Assembly: GCA_019636345.1 (NCBI GenBank)
Contig: JAHBXQ010000011.1
Location: 78,590-142,589 of the forward strand
Direction: 5' to 3'
Length of the DNA stretch: 64,000 nucleotides
Source of the DNA: Pirellulales bacterium
Lineage (GTDB): Bacteria; Planctomycetota; Planctomycetia; Pirellulales; Lacipirellulaceae
Shown: one piece after another, positions 1 to 7,734 of the stretch
Position numbering within the stretch: position 1 is the first letter of the stretch
Layout: each line of letters begins with the position of its first letter
Position numbers and translations under genes: made by a program
The notes under the pieces: model-generated
Databases searched by the model: none
What the model was told of the DNA's origin: nothing
The model's input: the letters and a program-made list of their open reading frames with translations, nothing else

Positions 1-1
1 A

Positions 2-277
2 GGTTCGCAACTGGTCGAGGTCGGCGATCGGCTGGTGGTGCTCATTCACGCGGCCGGGCATTGGTACGCGCTGGACGACGTTTGCACCCATGACGGGGGG
101 CCGCTGTCCGACGGACCGGTCGACCCTCGACAGGTCTCGATCGCTTGTCCGCGCCATGGGGCGCAGTTCAGCGCCGAAACCGGGGCCGCGCTCACCATGC
201 CGGCGACCAAAGCGACTGTTGCGCACGAAGTGCAGATCAACGGCGACCGCGTCTTAGTGCGGCTGTCTGACGCCTGA
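2..277 (+). CDS. Rieske [2Fe-2S] ferredoxin, 5' end cut by window
   Basis: The frame is open from the first bases of the window, so the start lies upstream; about 91 residues are visible. A Rieske cluster-binding pair is present: CTHDGG near visible residue 28 and CPRHG near residue 49, which together give the 2 Cys + 2 His ligands. The protein resembles the small soluble Rieske ferredoxins (NirD-like or SUF-associated) rather than the Rieske domain of a dioxygenase, because it ends soon after the second motif. The next gene, 38 bases downstream, is a SufT/DUF59 protein. By inference, this is the tail of a SUF iron-sulfur assembly operon whose main genes lie to the left of the window. The electron partner cannot be told from the sequence. 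Confidence 0.86.
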   Translation, partial: GSQLVEVGDRLVVLIHAAGHWYALDDVCTHDGGPLSDGPVDPRQVSIACPRHGAQFSAETGAALTMPATKATVAHEVQINGDRVLVRLSDA

Positions 278-315
278 CAATCGCCAGCCATGCGACTCTC
301 GATAAGGAGCTCCTC

Positions 316-633
316 ATGCCTATCGCCGAAGACGCCGTTCGCGAGGCCCTCAAGTCGGTCATCGACCCCGAGTTGTTCGTCAACGTGGTCGACCTGGGGT
401 TGATCTACACGGTCAACGTCGCCGAGCAAGACGACGGAACGTCGAACGTCGACGTCGAGATGACGATGACCAGCCCCGCGTGCCCCGCCGGGCCCCAACT
501 GTTGGCCCAATCCAAGGAGGCGGTCGGCCGGCTGGAAGGGGTTGGCGCCGTCGACGTGCGGCTGGTGATGCATCCCCCGTGGACGCCGGATCGAATGACC
601 GAGGACGCGCGAGATCAACTCGGCATTTTTTGA
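316..633 (+). CDS. SufT-like metal-sulfur cluster assembly factor (DUF59/MIP18 family)
   Basis: 105 residues covering a single MIP18/DUF59 domain. The family signatures are visible: the acidic IDPEL segment near residue 17, VVDLGLIY near residue 26, and a TSPACPAG segment around residue 53 carrying the conserved reactive cysteine. Proteins of this family help mature or deliver Fe-S clusters (SufT, PaaD, Cia2). The start is fixed by AAGGAG about 7 bases upstream of ATG. The position directly after a Rieske ferredoxin supports a SUF role over a PaaD role in phenylacetate degradation, since no paa genes are visible. Confidence 0.88.
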   Translation: MPIAEDAVREALKSVIDPELFVNVVDLGLIYTVNVAEQDDGTSNVDVEMTMTSPACPAGPQLLAQSKEAVGRLEGVGAVDVRLVMHPPWTPDRMTEDARDQLGIF

Positions 634-676
634 GCGTCTCGTCTTAGCGTCGCGATCGATCACCCTTCCCATTTCG

Positions 677-697
677 CCCCCGGCCATCGGCCGGGGG
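677..697 (+). terminator. GC hairpin between sufT-like gene and ATP-grasp gene
   Basis: A 9-bp perfect stem, CCCCCGGCC / GGCCGGGGG, with a 3-base loop. It has only two T after it, so it is a weak intrinsic terminator. It ends 10 bases before the ATG at 708, and its 3' arm contains the only purine-rich (GGGGG) stretch that could act as the ribosome site of the next gene. It may therefore control translation of that gene as well as, or instead of, ending the upstream transcript. Confidence 0.5.
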
Positions 698-707
698 TTA
701 TGTGCAA

Positions 708-1760
708 ATGCACGTTTTCGTTTATGAATGGATCACCGGCGGGGGGCTCGTCGAACAAGCGGGGCGACTGCCGGAGTCGTTGCTGGCCGAGGGGACGGCG
801 ATGACGGCGGCCCTGACGGCCGACCTGCTAGCCATCTCTGGCTGCCGCGTGACGCGACTGGCCGATCACCGCTTGAGCGAGCCGCTGGCCGAGCGGGAGC
901 GCGTGATCGAGGTCCACAGCGAGTCGCATCGCCGCGCGGAGTTCGCCGTCGCGGCAGCGGAGGCCGATTACACCGTCGTTATCGCCCCGGAGTTCGACCG
1001 CATCCTGATGCGATCCTTCCGCGCGGCGCTCGAAGCAGGAGCCCGACCGTTGGGGGGCTCGGCCGAATTCATCGCCCTGGCGAGCGACAAGCAGCGAACG
1101 GCCGGCCGGCTGGCCGCCGCCGGCGTGTCGACGCCCGAGGCGGTGCTCGTGCCCGCGGACGCCGAGCGGTTGCCGCACGACTTCCGTTACCCGGGGGTGC
1201 TCAAGCCGCTCGACGGGGCGGGCTCTCAGCACACGCTGCTCGTCGAAGGCCCGCAGGACGAGCCCCCCCCCTATCCTTGGCCGCGACGGTTGGAACGCTA
1301 CTGTCCGGGGCGCGCGGCGAGCGCGGCCTTTCTGTGCGGGCCTGCCGGCGCCGTGGCGTTGCCGCCGTGCTGGCAGCACCAGTCGACCGACGGACGGTTT
1401 GCTTACCGAGGCGGCGCCGTGATCGACGATCCCGCGCTCGCGGCGCGAGCCGTTGCACTGGCCGAGCGGGCCCTCGCCGCGTTGCCCGCAGCGTACGGAT
1501 ACGCGGGAGTCGACCTTGTCCTGGGGGATGCTGCGGACGGCAGCGACGATGCGGCGATCGAAATCAATCCGCGGCTGACCACTTCCTACGTCGGCCTGCG
1601 GGCGGCCGTCGAGGGCAACTTGGCGGAAGCGATGATCGCCGTCCACCGGGGCGAATCGACGACCATGCGACCGCTCGAACTGTCGGTCGAGTTTACTGCC
1701 GAAGGAGGCGTCACGACCAAGCCTCGGCTGCAAGCGACCGCCGCGGGAGAGGGAGCATGA
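708..1760 (+). CDS. ATP-grasp ligase of the H4MPT/methanofuran-type C1 pathway (MfnD/OrfY-like)
   Basis: 350 residues from ATG 708; a GTG at 702 is an alternative start. The N-terminus VFVYEWITGGGL is typical of this ATP-grasp subfamily. The ATP-binding lysine segment KPLDGAGS lies near residue 165, and the metal-binding EINPRLTTSY segment near residue 285. Characterised relatives include MfnD (tyramine-glutamate ligase in methanofuran synthesis) and OrfY of methylotroph C1 clusters. The gene overlaps the next one by ATGA, and the following two genes also belong to this pathway. The exact substrate is inferred only from family and context. Confidence 0.82.
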   Translation: MHVFVYEWITGGGLVEQAGRLPESLLAEGTAMTAALTADLLAISGCRVTRLADHRLSEPLAERERVIEVHSESHRRAEFAVAAAEADYTVVIAPEFDRILMRSFRAALEAGARPLGGSAEFIALASDKQRTAGRLAAAGVSTPEAVLVPADAERLPHDFRYPGVLKPLDGAGSQHTLLVEGPQDEPPPYPWPRRLERYCPGRAASAAFLCGPAGAVALPPCWQHQSTDGRFAYRGGAVIDDPALAARAVALAERALAALPAAYGYAGVDLVLGDAADGSDDAAIEINPRLTTSYVGLRAAVEGNLAEAMIAVHRGESTTMRPLELSVEFTAEGGVTTKPRLQATAAGEGA

Positions 1761-2767
1761 GCTGGCTCGCCCTTGACGTCGGCGGCGCCAATCTCAAGGT
1801 CGCCGATGGCCTTGGCTACGCAGCCGCGCGGCCGTTCGCGCTGTGGCGTGCTCCCGAACGATTGAGCGAGGAACTGGCGGCGCTCACGGCCGCGGCGCCC
1901 CCGGCGACTCGCTGGGCGGTGACCATGACCGGCGAGTTGGCCGATTGCTATTCGAGTCGCACCGACGGGGTCCGCGCCATCCTGGCCGCGGTCGAGACGG
2001 CGGCGGCGGGACGCGAGACCTGGATTTATCGCACCGACGGGCGCCTCGCTCCCCCTCCCGCCGAGGCGGAGTTGTTGTCGGTCGCCGCCAGCAACTGGCG
2101 TGCGCTCGCAGAGTATACGTTGCGGTTCTGTTCGACCGGGCGGGGGCTGCTTGTCGACATAGGTTCGACGACCGTCGACGCCATCCCGCTGGTCGACGGT
2201 CGCGTCGCGGCGCGCGGAAGCGATGACTTCGGGCGGTTGGGCGCCGGGGAACTCGTCTACACGGGGGTCGAGCGAACCCCCCTCTGTGCGGTCGTCGACG
2301 CCTTGCCGATCGACGGGCGCGAGTGCCCTGTCGCGGCGGAGCTGTTCGCCACGACGGCCGACGCGTATTTGCTCTCGGGCGATCTGCCGGAAGAACCGTC
2401 AAATTGCGACACGGCGGACGGCCGGCCGCGGACCCGCGAGCACTCCCGGCGCCGAATCGGACGTATGCTTTGCAGGGAAGTTGACGACGCGGCGGCCGCT
2501 GCATGCGCCCGTCGGGCCTGCACGGCGCAGCTCGACCAACTCGCCGGCGCGGTCCGACGCGTGGTCGCCGAGCTTGGCGGGCCGCTTGGCGTCGTCGTGC
2601 TCAGCGGACATGGCGAGTTCTTGGGGCGGCGGTTGCTCGAACGGTTGGAACTGCCCGACCCGCAACCTCGCGTCCTCTCGTTGGCAAGCGAACTTGGCGC
2701 CAGCGCGTCGCGCTGCGCCCCGGCCCACGCCCTGGCGGTGTTGGCGCGAGAAGGTTGTGAACGATGA
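1757..2767 (+). CDS. Hydantoinase/oxoprolinase-like ASKHA protein, H4MPT-linked C1 transfer
   Basis: 336 residues. The start at ATG 1757 overlaps the previous stop by four bases, so the much longer upstream open frame is not coding. The N-terminal LDVGGANLKVAD and the central DIGSTTVDAIPL (near residue 132) are the two phosphate-binding loops of the ASKHA fold. LVYTGVERTPLCAVVD near residue 168 is typical of the family called H4MPT-linked C1 transfer pathway protein (Orf19-like). Its reaction is not established. The tight operon with an ATP-grasp ligase and an amino-acid kinase points to synthesis of a methanofuran- or H4MPT-type cofactor. Confidence 0.82.
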   Translation: MSWLALDVGGANLKVADGLGYAAARPFALWRAPERLSEELAALTAAAPPATRWAVTMTGELADCYSSRTDGVRAILAAVETAAAGRETWIYRTDGRLAPPPAEAELLSVAASNWRALAEYTLRFCSTGRGLLVDIGSTTVDAIPLVDGRVAARGSDDFGRLGAGELVYTGVERTPLCAVVDALPIDGRECPVAAELFATTADAYLLSGDLPEEPSNCDTADGRPRTREHSRRRIGRMLCREVDDAAAAACARRACTAQLDQLAGAVRRVVAELGGPLGVVVLSGHGEFLGRRLLERLELPDPQPRVLSLASELGASASRCAPAHALAVLAREGCER

Positions 2768-3405
2768 CTAGCCCCTCCTGCATTCGCGTGGTGAAGGTCG
2801 GAGGGAGTCTCTTTGATCTGCCCGACCTTCCCGAGCGATTGCTCGCATGGATGGAGCGGCAGACGCCTGCTCACCATGTGTTGGTGGCCGGAGGGGGCGA
2901 ACTGGTCGAGACGATTCGCAAATGGCACCGGCAGCGGGCCCTCGACGCGACCGCCGCGCATTGGATGTGCGTCGATCTGATGACGGTCTCCGCTCATTTT
3001 TTGCACGATCGCCTGCCGCAGGTCCCCCTGGTCGAGGACGACCGGCTGTTGTGCCAGCGGGTCGGCGAGCAAGGGGTCACGATCTTCGGTCCGGCTCCCT
3101 GGATGCGCAGCGCCGAGCCGGCGCTGCCGGGGGTGTGGCTTCCCAGCGACTGGGTCACGACCAGCGACGCCATCGCCGGCCGTTTGGCCGTGGCGTTGCG
3201 GGCGCACGAGTTCGTGCTGATGAAGTCGGTGCTTCCTCCGCGCCGCAGCGGCTGGGAGTTGAGCGCGTTGGCTGCATCGGAGTTCATCGACCCGATCCTC
3301 GCCCAAATGGCGCCGGAGCTTCCCACGACCCGGTTGGTCAATATGCGTTCGCAACCGCCGGCCGAGGGGCGCGTGTCGCGCCCCGGCGAGGCGGCGTCGC
3401 GGTGA
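2764..3405 (+). CDS. Amino acid kinase family protein (MfnE/Orf20-like)
   Basis: 213 residues, with an ATGA overlap with the preceding gene. The N-terminal VVKVGGSLFDLP is the nucleotide-binding start of the amino acid kinase fold, and HVLVAGGGELVETIR near residue 38 is the second glycine-rich segment. Relatives include MfnE, which phosphorylates the aminomethylfuran intermediate of methanofuran, and Orf20 of methylotroph C1 clusters. It is shorter than typical aspartate or glutamate kinases and has no regulatory domain. It closes the three-gene operon and is followed after 4 bases by a convergent gene. Confidence 0.8.
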   Translation: MTSPSCIRVVKVGGSLFDLPDLPERLLAWMERQTPAHHVLVAGGGELVETIRKWHRQRALDATAAHWMCVDLMTVSAHFLHDRLPQVPLVEDDRLLCQRVGEQGVTIFGPAPWMRSAEPALPGVWLPSDWVTTSDAIAGRLAVALRAHEFVLMKSVLPPRRSGWELSALAASEFIDPILAQMAPELPTTRLVNMRSQPPAEGRVSRPGEAASR

Positions 3406-3409
3406 CGAT

Positions 3410-4687
3410 TCAGTGCTGCGCTTCGCGCGCCTTGTGAGCCCTGCCCAGCCAAGACGCCAGCAGGATGGACGCCCCCGCGACGGGAAGCATCCATCGGGCG
3501 TAGCCCGTCGCAGTGGAAAGCTGACCGCACCAAGCGGCGATCGCGTCGCCGACTCGCTTGAGCACCGTGTCGGCGAAGGCCTTGGCCCGATACTTTTCGT
3601 CGGGCGCCACCGTGGTGAACAGGACCTCGCGCGCCGGCCCCGCGAACGCGAAGCTGACGCACCGCTGCAGGACGTCGAACGCGCCCAGCAGCCACAGTTC
3701 GGAGTATCCCAGTCCCAGCACCGCGAACCCGGCGAGGTAGACGATCGGAGCGACCGCCAGCGTGGCGCCGACCCCGGCAGTGCGCATCAGCCACGACACG
3801 CCGACGAATTGCCCGAGGAGCGTCAGGCCGTTTTGGTACAGGTTGAGAGCGGAAAACCACTGACGCCGCTCCGCTTCGTCGGGAAGCTGCTGGCGGACCA
3901 GCTCGAGCATCTGCACGTAAACCCCGGTCGCGTTCACGCACGCCAAGACGATCGTGACGCCAATCGCCGCCAGAAACGGCGAACGGGCGACGTCGATTGC
4001 GCCGCGGAACGCCGAGAACGGATCCTCGGCCGGCACGCTCTCATCGGGAAGATCCCCCTCGTCGGGAGAGGCGTTCGCGGCGCGGCGCAGTCGATTGCCG
4101 CAGGCGATCGACCCGACCAACAGCGCCGCCGAGGCCAAGAGGACGTCATGCGGTCGACCGAATCTGACGAATGCGTCGCAGAGGAGCGAGCCGACGATTC
4201 CCCCTGTGGTTCCCGCAGCGGCGATGACGCCGAACAGCCGTTTCCCTTGGGCGCTGGTGAAGCTGTCGACCGCGACGCTCCAAAACAGAGTCACTACGTA
4301 GAGATTGAACACGCTGAGCCAAACGAAAAAGACCCGCTTGAGCGCCAGCGGGGCCGGGTCCCCGGCGTGGGCCAGCCCCCACCAAAGCCCCAGGAGATTC
4401 AACACGAAAAAACCGTCGACGACTGTCAGCAGGCGGCGTCGCGGCAGGGCGGCCACGACCAGCGAATAGATCGGCGTGGCGACGACCATGGCCGCGAGGG
4501 TCCAGACGAACGACCAAGCGAGCTCTGCGGAGCTGAACCCGGCCCCGTACGCCTCGCGGACCGGCCTCAGCACGTAGTACGAGGCGAGCACGCAGAAGAA
4601 ACTCCCCGCTCCCCAGGCAAGCGGCCAAGCCTCGCCGGTGCGGACGTCGACCAAGGGGGGGCGGCGAGTGTGCGGATCGGACGGCAT
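3410..4687 (-). CDS. ATP:ADP antiporter-like / MFS transporter (Npt/TLC family)
   Basis: 425 residues with about 10-12 hydrophobic segments. The first segment contains SYYVLRPVREAYG, close to the SYYLLRPLRDA motif of the nucleotide-translocase (Npt/TLC) family and its free-living relatives. In obligate intracellular bacteria these proteins exchange ATP for ADP. In free-living planctomycetes the substrate is unknown, so energy parasitism should not be assumed. It is divergent from the desaturase gene and convergent with the C1 operon. A plain MFS permease is the alternative call. Confidence 0.7.
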   Translation of the reverse strand: MPSDPHTRRPPLVDVRTGEAWPLAWGAGSFFCVLASYYVLRPVREAYGAGFSSAELAWSFVWTLAAMVVATPIYSLVVAALPRRRLLTVVDGFFVLNLLGLWWGLAHAGDPAPLALKRVFFVWLSVFNLYVVTLFWSVAVDSFTSAQGKRLFGVIAAAGTTGGIVGSLLCDAFVRFGRPHDVLLASAALLVGSIACGNRLRRAANASPDEGDLPDESVPAEDPFSAFRGAIDVARSPFLAAIGVTIVLACVNATGVYVQMLELVRQQLPDEAERRQWFSALNLYQNGLTLLGQFVGVSWLMRTAGVGATLAVAPIVYLAGFAVLGLGYSELWLLGAFDVLQRCVSFAFAGPAREVLFTTVAPDEKYRAKAFADTVLKRVGDAIAAWCGQLSTATGYARWMLPVAGASILLASWLGRAHKAREAQH

Positions 4688-4724
4688 TGTGCGGGTCGGG
4701 CAAACTCGACGCAGGGTCGGCGGC

Positions 4725-4753
4725 TTGGGGCGTTCCCGCGGCGCGGGTATACT
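4725..4753 (+). promoter_or_regulatory. Sigma-70 type promoter of the desaturase gene
   Basis: TTGGGG, a 17-base spacer, then TATACT, in the 131-base divergent gap. The -10 hexamer matches consensus at 5 of 6 positions and the spacing is ideal. The predicted transcript would start near 4760, leaving a leader of about 60 bases before the ATG at 4819. Confidence 0.62.
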
Positions 4754-4818
4754 TGGGGACGACGACCGATTGTGACACTCCGCCGCAGCGGCCTCAATTC
4801 GACTGATTCGAGATTCTC

Positions 4819-5826
4819 ATGGCCACGATTGATTCCGAAACGCTCCTCGAAGAGGACGTTGCCGTCTCGGACGACCCGACCGCGCTGAAGCCCGCCGACG
4901 AGCGCACGCTCGAATGGCCCGAGTCGACGGTCAATCCCGTTCAAGTCCGCTGGCGGTACGCGCTGGGCATTCCGCTGATTCACGCGTTGGCGTGTCTTGC
5001 GTTCTTTCCGTACTTCTTCAGTTGGACCGGCGTCGTGCTGGCCGTGTTGGGGTTGTACGTGTTCGGCACGCTGGGGATCAACTTGTGTTATCACCGCCTG
5101 CTGACCCATCAGGGGTTCGTGATGCCGAAGCGGCTGGAGCACTTGCTGGCGATCCTCGGCGTCTGCACGCTGCAAGACACGCCGGCCTGCTGGGTCGCGA
5201 TGCACCGGATCCATCACCGCCACAGCGACGAGCGACCCGACCCCCACAGCCCGCTGGTGACGTTCTTGTGGGGGCACTGCGGGTGGTTGATGTTCAAGAA
5301 TCGCGAGTTTCTGAACGTCAACTACTATCAGCGTTTCACCCGCGATCTGCTGCGAGACCCGTTCTATCTCAAGCTGGAACGGGGAGCCAAGTGGTTGTAC
5401 GTCTATCTTGGCAGCATGCTTTTCTTTTACGGAATCGGCTTCGCGATCGGGGCCGCCTCGGGAGGGCTTGCCGCGGGGGTTCAATTCGGCGCCAGTTTAA
5501 TGGTGTGGGGCGTCTTTGTGCGAACGGTCGTTACGTGGCACATCACCTGGAGCGTCAACTCGGTGACCCACGTGTGGGGCTATCGCAACTACGAGACGAG
5601 CGACAACAGCCGCAACAACGTGCTGGTGGGCCTGTGGAGCAACGGCGAGGGGTGGCACAACAACCACCACGCCGACCAGCGCGCCGCCGCTCACGGCCAC
5701 AAGTGGTGGGAGTTCGACGTCACCTGGTTGACGATTCGTCTGTTGGAAAAAATCGGCTTGATTCGCGACGTCATCCGTCCCCGATCGTGGCAGGAACCGA
5801 AGACCAGACCCGCCCCCGGCGCATGA
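4819..5826 (+). CDS. Fatty acid (acyl-CoA/acyl-lipid) desaturase, membrane di-iron
   Basis: 335 residues. All three histidine boxes of the membrane desaturases are present: HRLLTH near residue 92, HRIHHRHSD near residue 130 and HNNHH near residue 280. Together these bind the di-iron centre. Hydrophobic pairs lie near residues 50-90 and 190-235. Proteins of this type introduce a delta-9-like double bond into acyl chains at the cytoplasmic membrane. The acidic N-terminal 30 residues are extra and poorly conserved. Whether the substrate is acyl-CoA or acyl-lipid cannot be read from the sequence. Confidence 0.9.
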   Translation: MATIDSETLLEEDVAVSDDPTALKPADERTLEWPESTVNPVQVRWRYALGIPLIHALACLAFFPYFFSWTGVVLAVLGLYVFGTLGINLCYHRLLTHQGFVMPKRLEHLLAILGVCTLQDTPACWVAMHRIHHRHSDERPDPHSPLVTFLWGHCGWLMFKNREFLNVNYYQRFTRDLLRDPFYLKLERGAKWLYVYLGSMLFFYGIGFAIGAASGGLAAGVQFGASLMVWGVFVRTVVTWHITWSVNSVTHVWGYRNYETSDNSRNNVLVGLWSNGEGWHNNHHADQRAAAHGHKWWEFDVTWLTIRLLEKIGLIRDVIRPRSWQEPKTRPAPGA

Positions 5827-5854
5827 AAAAGCCCCGACCTTCCGGCCGGGGCTT
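5825..5854. terminator. Hairpin terminator between convergent desaturase and DUF1598 genes
   Basis: Arms AAGCCCCG (5829-5836) and CGGGGCTT (5847-5854) form a stem around CTTCCGGC. Read on the minus strand the stem is followed by five T, so it is a good terminator for the DUF1598 gene, whose stop is 38 bases before it. On the plus strand it follows the desaturase stop directly but lacks a T-run. Confidence 0.7.
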
Positions 5855-5892
5855 GTGAACTGTGCGGATTGATCGGGACGTCGCGGCGGGCG

Positions 5893-7206
5893 TCAGTACG
5901 CCCCGTTCGCCGCGGCGAACTTTTCGCGGACTTCGGCCAAGGCTGCGACTGTCTCGTGCTTCTCGACGATCTGCCAGGGGAGCATCTCGACTCCGCCCGA
6001 GGCGGTCACGATCCAGTTGCGGCCCTTCTTCAGCAGCGTCGCCTTGCTGGAGGTCTGCGTAGCCGCCGCAAACCGGGCTAGGGGCAGCTCGCCCCGCAAT
6101 TGCGGCGCGTCCAGTCCGGCCCGCTCGAACATCTGTTCGCGTTCGACCAGGGCGCCGACGACCGCCAGGTCCATCAGGTTTCGCAACTGGCCGAAGGTCG
6201 AGTCGTGCGCTGCCAGTTCCTCGTAGGCGGCGGTCATCATCGCGGCCCACTTTGCGGCAAGCGGGTCGCTCTGACCGGTCCGCTGTCGCTGGCCGTCGGC
6301 CGCGACGAATTCGCTTTCGCTGAGGCACTTCACCCCGGGACCGCGCAGTTCCCACGACAAGCCGTCGGCCGTTTGCGCGAGCGGCTCGTAGCTGGGCGCC
6401 AGCCACCACCGCGGGGTCATCGTTGCGCTGCGGCCGCTCATCATTTGAACGAAGCTCGGCAGGCCGCCGACCGGCGCCGGCTCGAATCCCATCGCGATCC
6501 GCTTCATCCGAAAGTCGGCGGCGACCATCGTGCGGGCGAACCGACTGGTTGCGGGGATTCCGGTCACGGTGATCCGCTGCGGTCCAAGGGCCTCTTCAAC
6601 GGCCGTTGCGGTCTCGTCGGGATCGCCCATTCTCGACATCCGCGCAAACAGGGCCTGAGCCCGGGCCAAGCCCTCGGGGCTTGGATCAATCGAGCACGTG
6701 ATTGGCTCGAGTCGCGACGGCGCTCCGCTGCGGAGGCCCGCCAGCAGGTCGTCGAGCAGAATGACCGGGCGATTCGTCGTGGCGCCGACGACGTTCCCCA
6801 AGCGGTCGATTTTCCAACCCTCGGCCGGGCCCACCAGCACGACATCGCCGCGCTCGGGGAAAGCGAACACGTAGCGCACCCGCTGCAGGCCGGCGACGTA
6901 CGCGACCGCCGCAGGGACGTCCTTTCCTTCGGCTGTTGCTTGGGCGATCGACGCTTCGAGCCATTTCAGCGAAACGGCCCGCAGTTCTTCGTACTTCTCC
7001 AAGTCCTTCGGGACGCCGAGGTCGATTCTGGCGCGGGCGGCGGCGAGAGCCTCTTCCTCGGCTTGGGTCGGGGCTTCGAGGACTCCGTCGGCGTCGACCG
7101 AGACCCCGCCGACGGCACTGGGGAAGATCTGAGCCCCGGCGCCGGATGCAAGGCACGTCGCAGCCACGGCGACGACGAGGATCCCGCGAGAAAGAAGCCT
7201 CAACAT
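5893..7206 (-). CDS. DUF1598 domain protein, exported
   Basis: 437 residues from the ATG at 7206, chosen because AGGAGA lies 8 bases upstream and a signal peptide starts there (RGILVVAVAATCLASGAGAQ). The body matches the DUF1598 family, which I know mainly from planctomycetes: a leader with LGVPKDLEKYEELRAVSLKWLE, then RYVFAFPERGDVVLVGPAEGW. No catalytic motif is visible and no function is established. The open frame continues 58 codons upstream, but that extension is low-complexity and precedes the signal peptide, so I leave it out. Confidence 0.78.
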   Translation of the reverse strand: MLRLLSRGILVVAVAATCLASGAGAQIFPSAVGGVSVDADGVLEAPTQAEEEALAAARARIDLGVPKDLEKYEELRAVSLKWLEASIAQATAEGKDVPAAVAYVAGLQRVRYVFAFPERGDVVLVGPAEGWKIDRLGNVVGATTNRPVILLDDLLAGLRSGAPSRLEPITCSIDPSPEGLARAQALFARMSRMGDPDETATAVEEALGPQRITVTGIPATSRFARTMVAADFRMKRIAMGFEPAPVGGLPSFVQMMSGRSATMTPRWWLAPSYEPLAQTADGLSWELRGPGVKCLSESEFVAADGQRQRTGQSDPLAAKWAAMMTAAYEELAAHDSTFGQLRNLMDLAVVGALVEREQMFERAGLDAPQLRGELPLARFAAATQTSSKATLLKKGRNWIVTASGGVEMLPWQIVEKHETVAALAEVREKFAAANGAY

Positions 7207-7734
7207 GAACGCGTCTCCTAATCCGGCCCCGACCCGCACGCACGGGCGCGCGGGGTCGGAGGACCGGAAATGAACCCGGGAGCGCCTGCAGCCGGGGCGG
7301 CAACCGCCTGGCTGTGGGCGCAAAATCTGTTCCGTTGGCGGGGCACGCGCCGGCGTCGACGCCGAGTCCTGCCGCTCCACTCAGCCTAGTTGCTAACCCT
7401 TTGGCATTCAACAGTTTTGCCTGCCGCGCGGGCCGTCGTGACGGGCCTGAGCCGGCGCGGGCGGCACAATCGGCGCGTCCGGACCGGTCGGAATCGCCGG
7501 GCCCAGGCCGTTCCGCTCCCGGGCGATCGTCCGTGACCGGGACGATACGTCGTAAATCCAAGCTATTTCGGCGTTTGCGTGGCTGCCAGCTTGAACCCCG
7601 ATGGCGTTGCGGAATAAGGTGATAGAGGGGGACCAAGTCCGCCTGAGTGTGGCAGAATTGAACAACTTCCCCGGGCGCACCCCGCCGCCGCCGCGCCACG
7701 CAGCCCGTGGTGCTCGACCTCAACGCCGCTGAGC
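7207..7734. other. Divergent intergenic region between DUF1598 and sigma-54 activator genes
   Basis: 528 bases without a convincing gene; the small open frames here have no recognisable protein character. The one structure I can point to is a 7-bp inverted repeat, ATCGTCC (7526-7532) and GGACGAT (7540-7546), which could be an operator or a weak hairpin. I searched for a -24/-12 sigma-54 promoter and found none with correct spacing. Confidence 0.4.

Noticed and set aside
305..314. AGGAGCTCCT palindrome over the sufT-like ribosome site
   Set aside because: The arms touch with no loop, so it cannot form a hairpin; it is just a Shine-Dalgarno site followed by chance complement.
3413..4888. Open frame of 491 codons on the plus strand
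   Set aside because: It lies antisense to the transporter gene and has the Arg/Gln/Pro-rich composition of a shadow frame in GC-rich DNA.
7207..7734. Possible sigma-54 promoter with TTGGCA and TTTTGC near 7400
   Set aside because: The distance between the GG and GC elements is 14 bases instead of 10.
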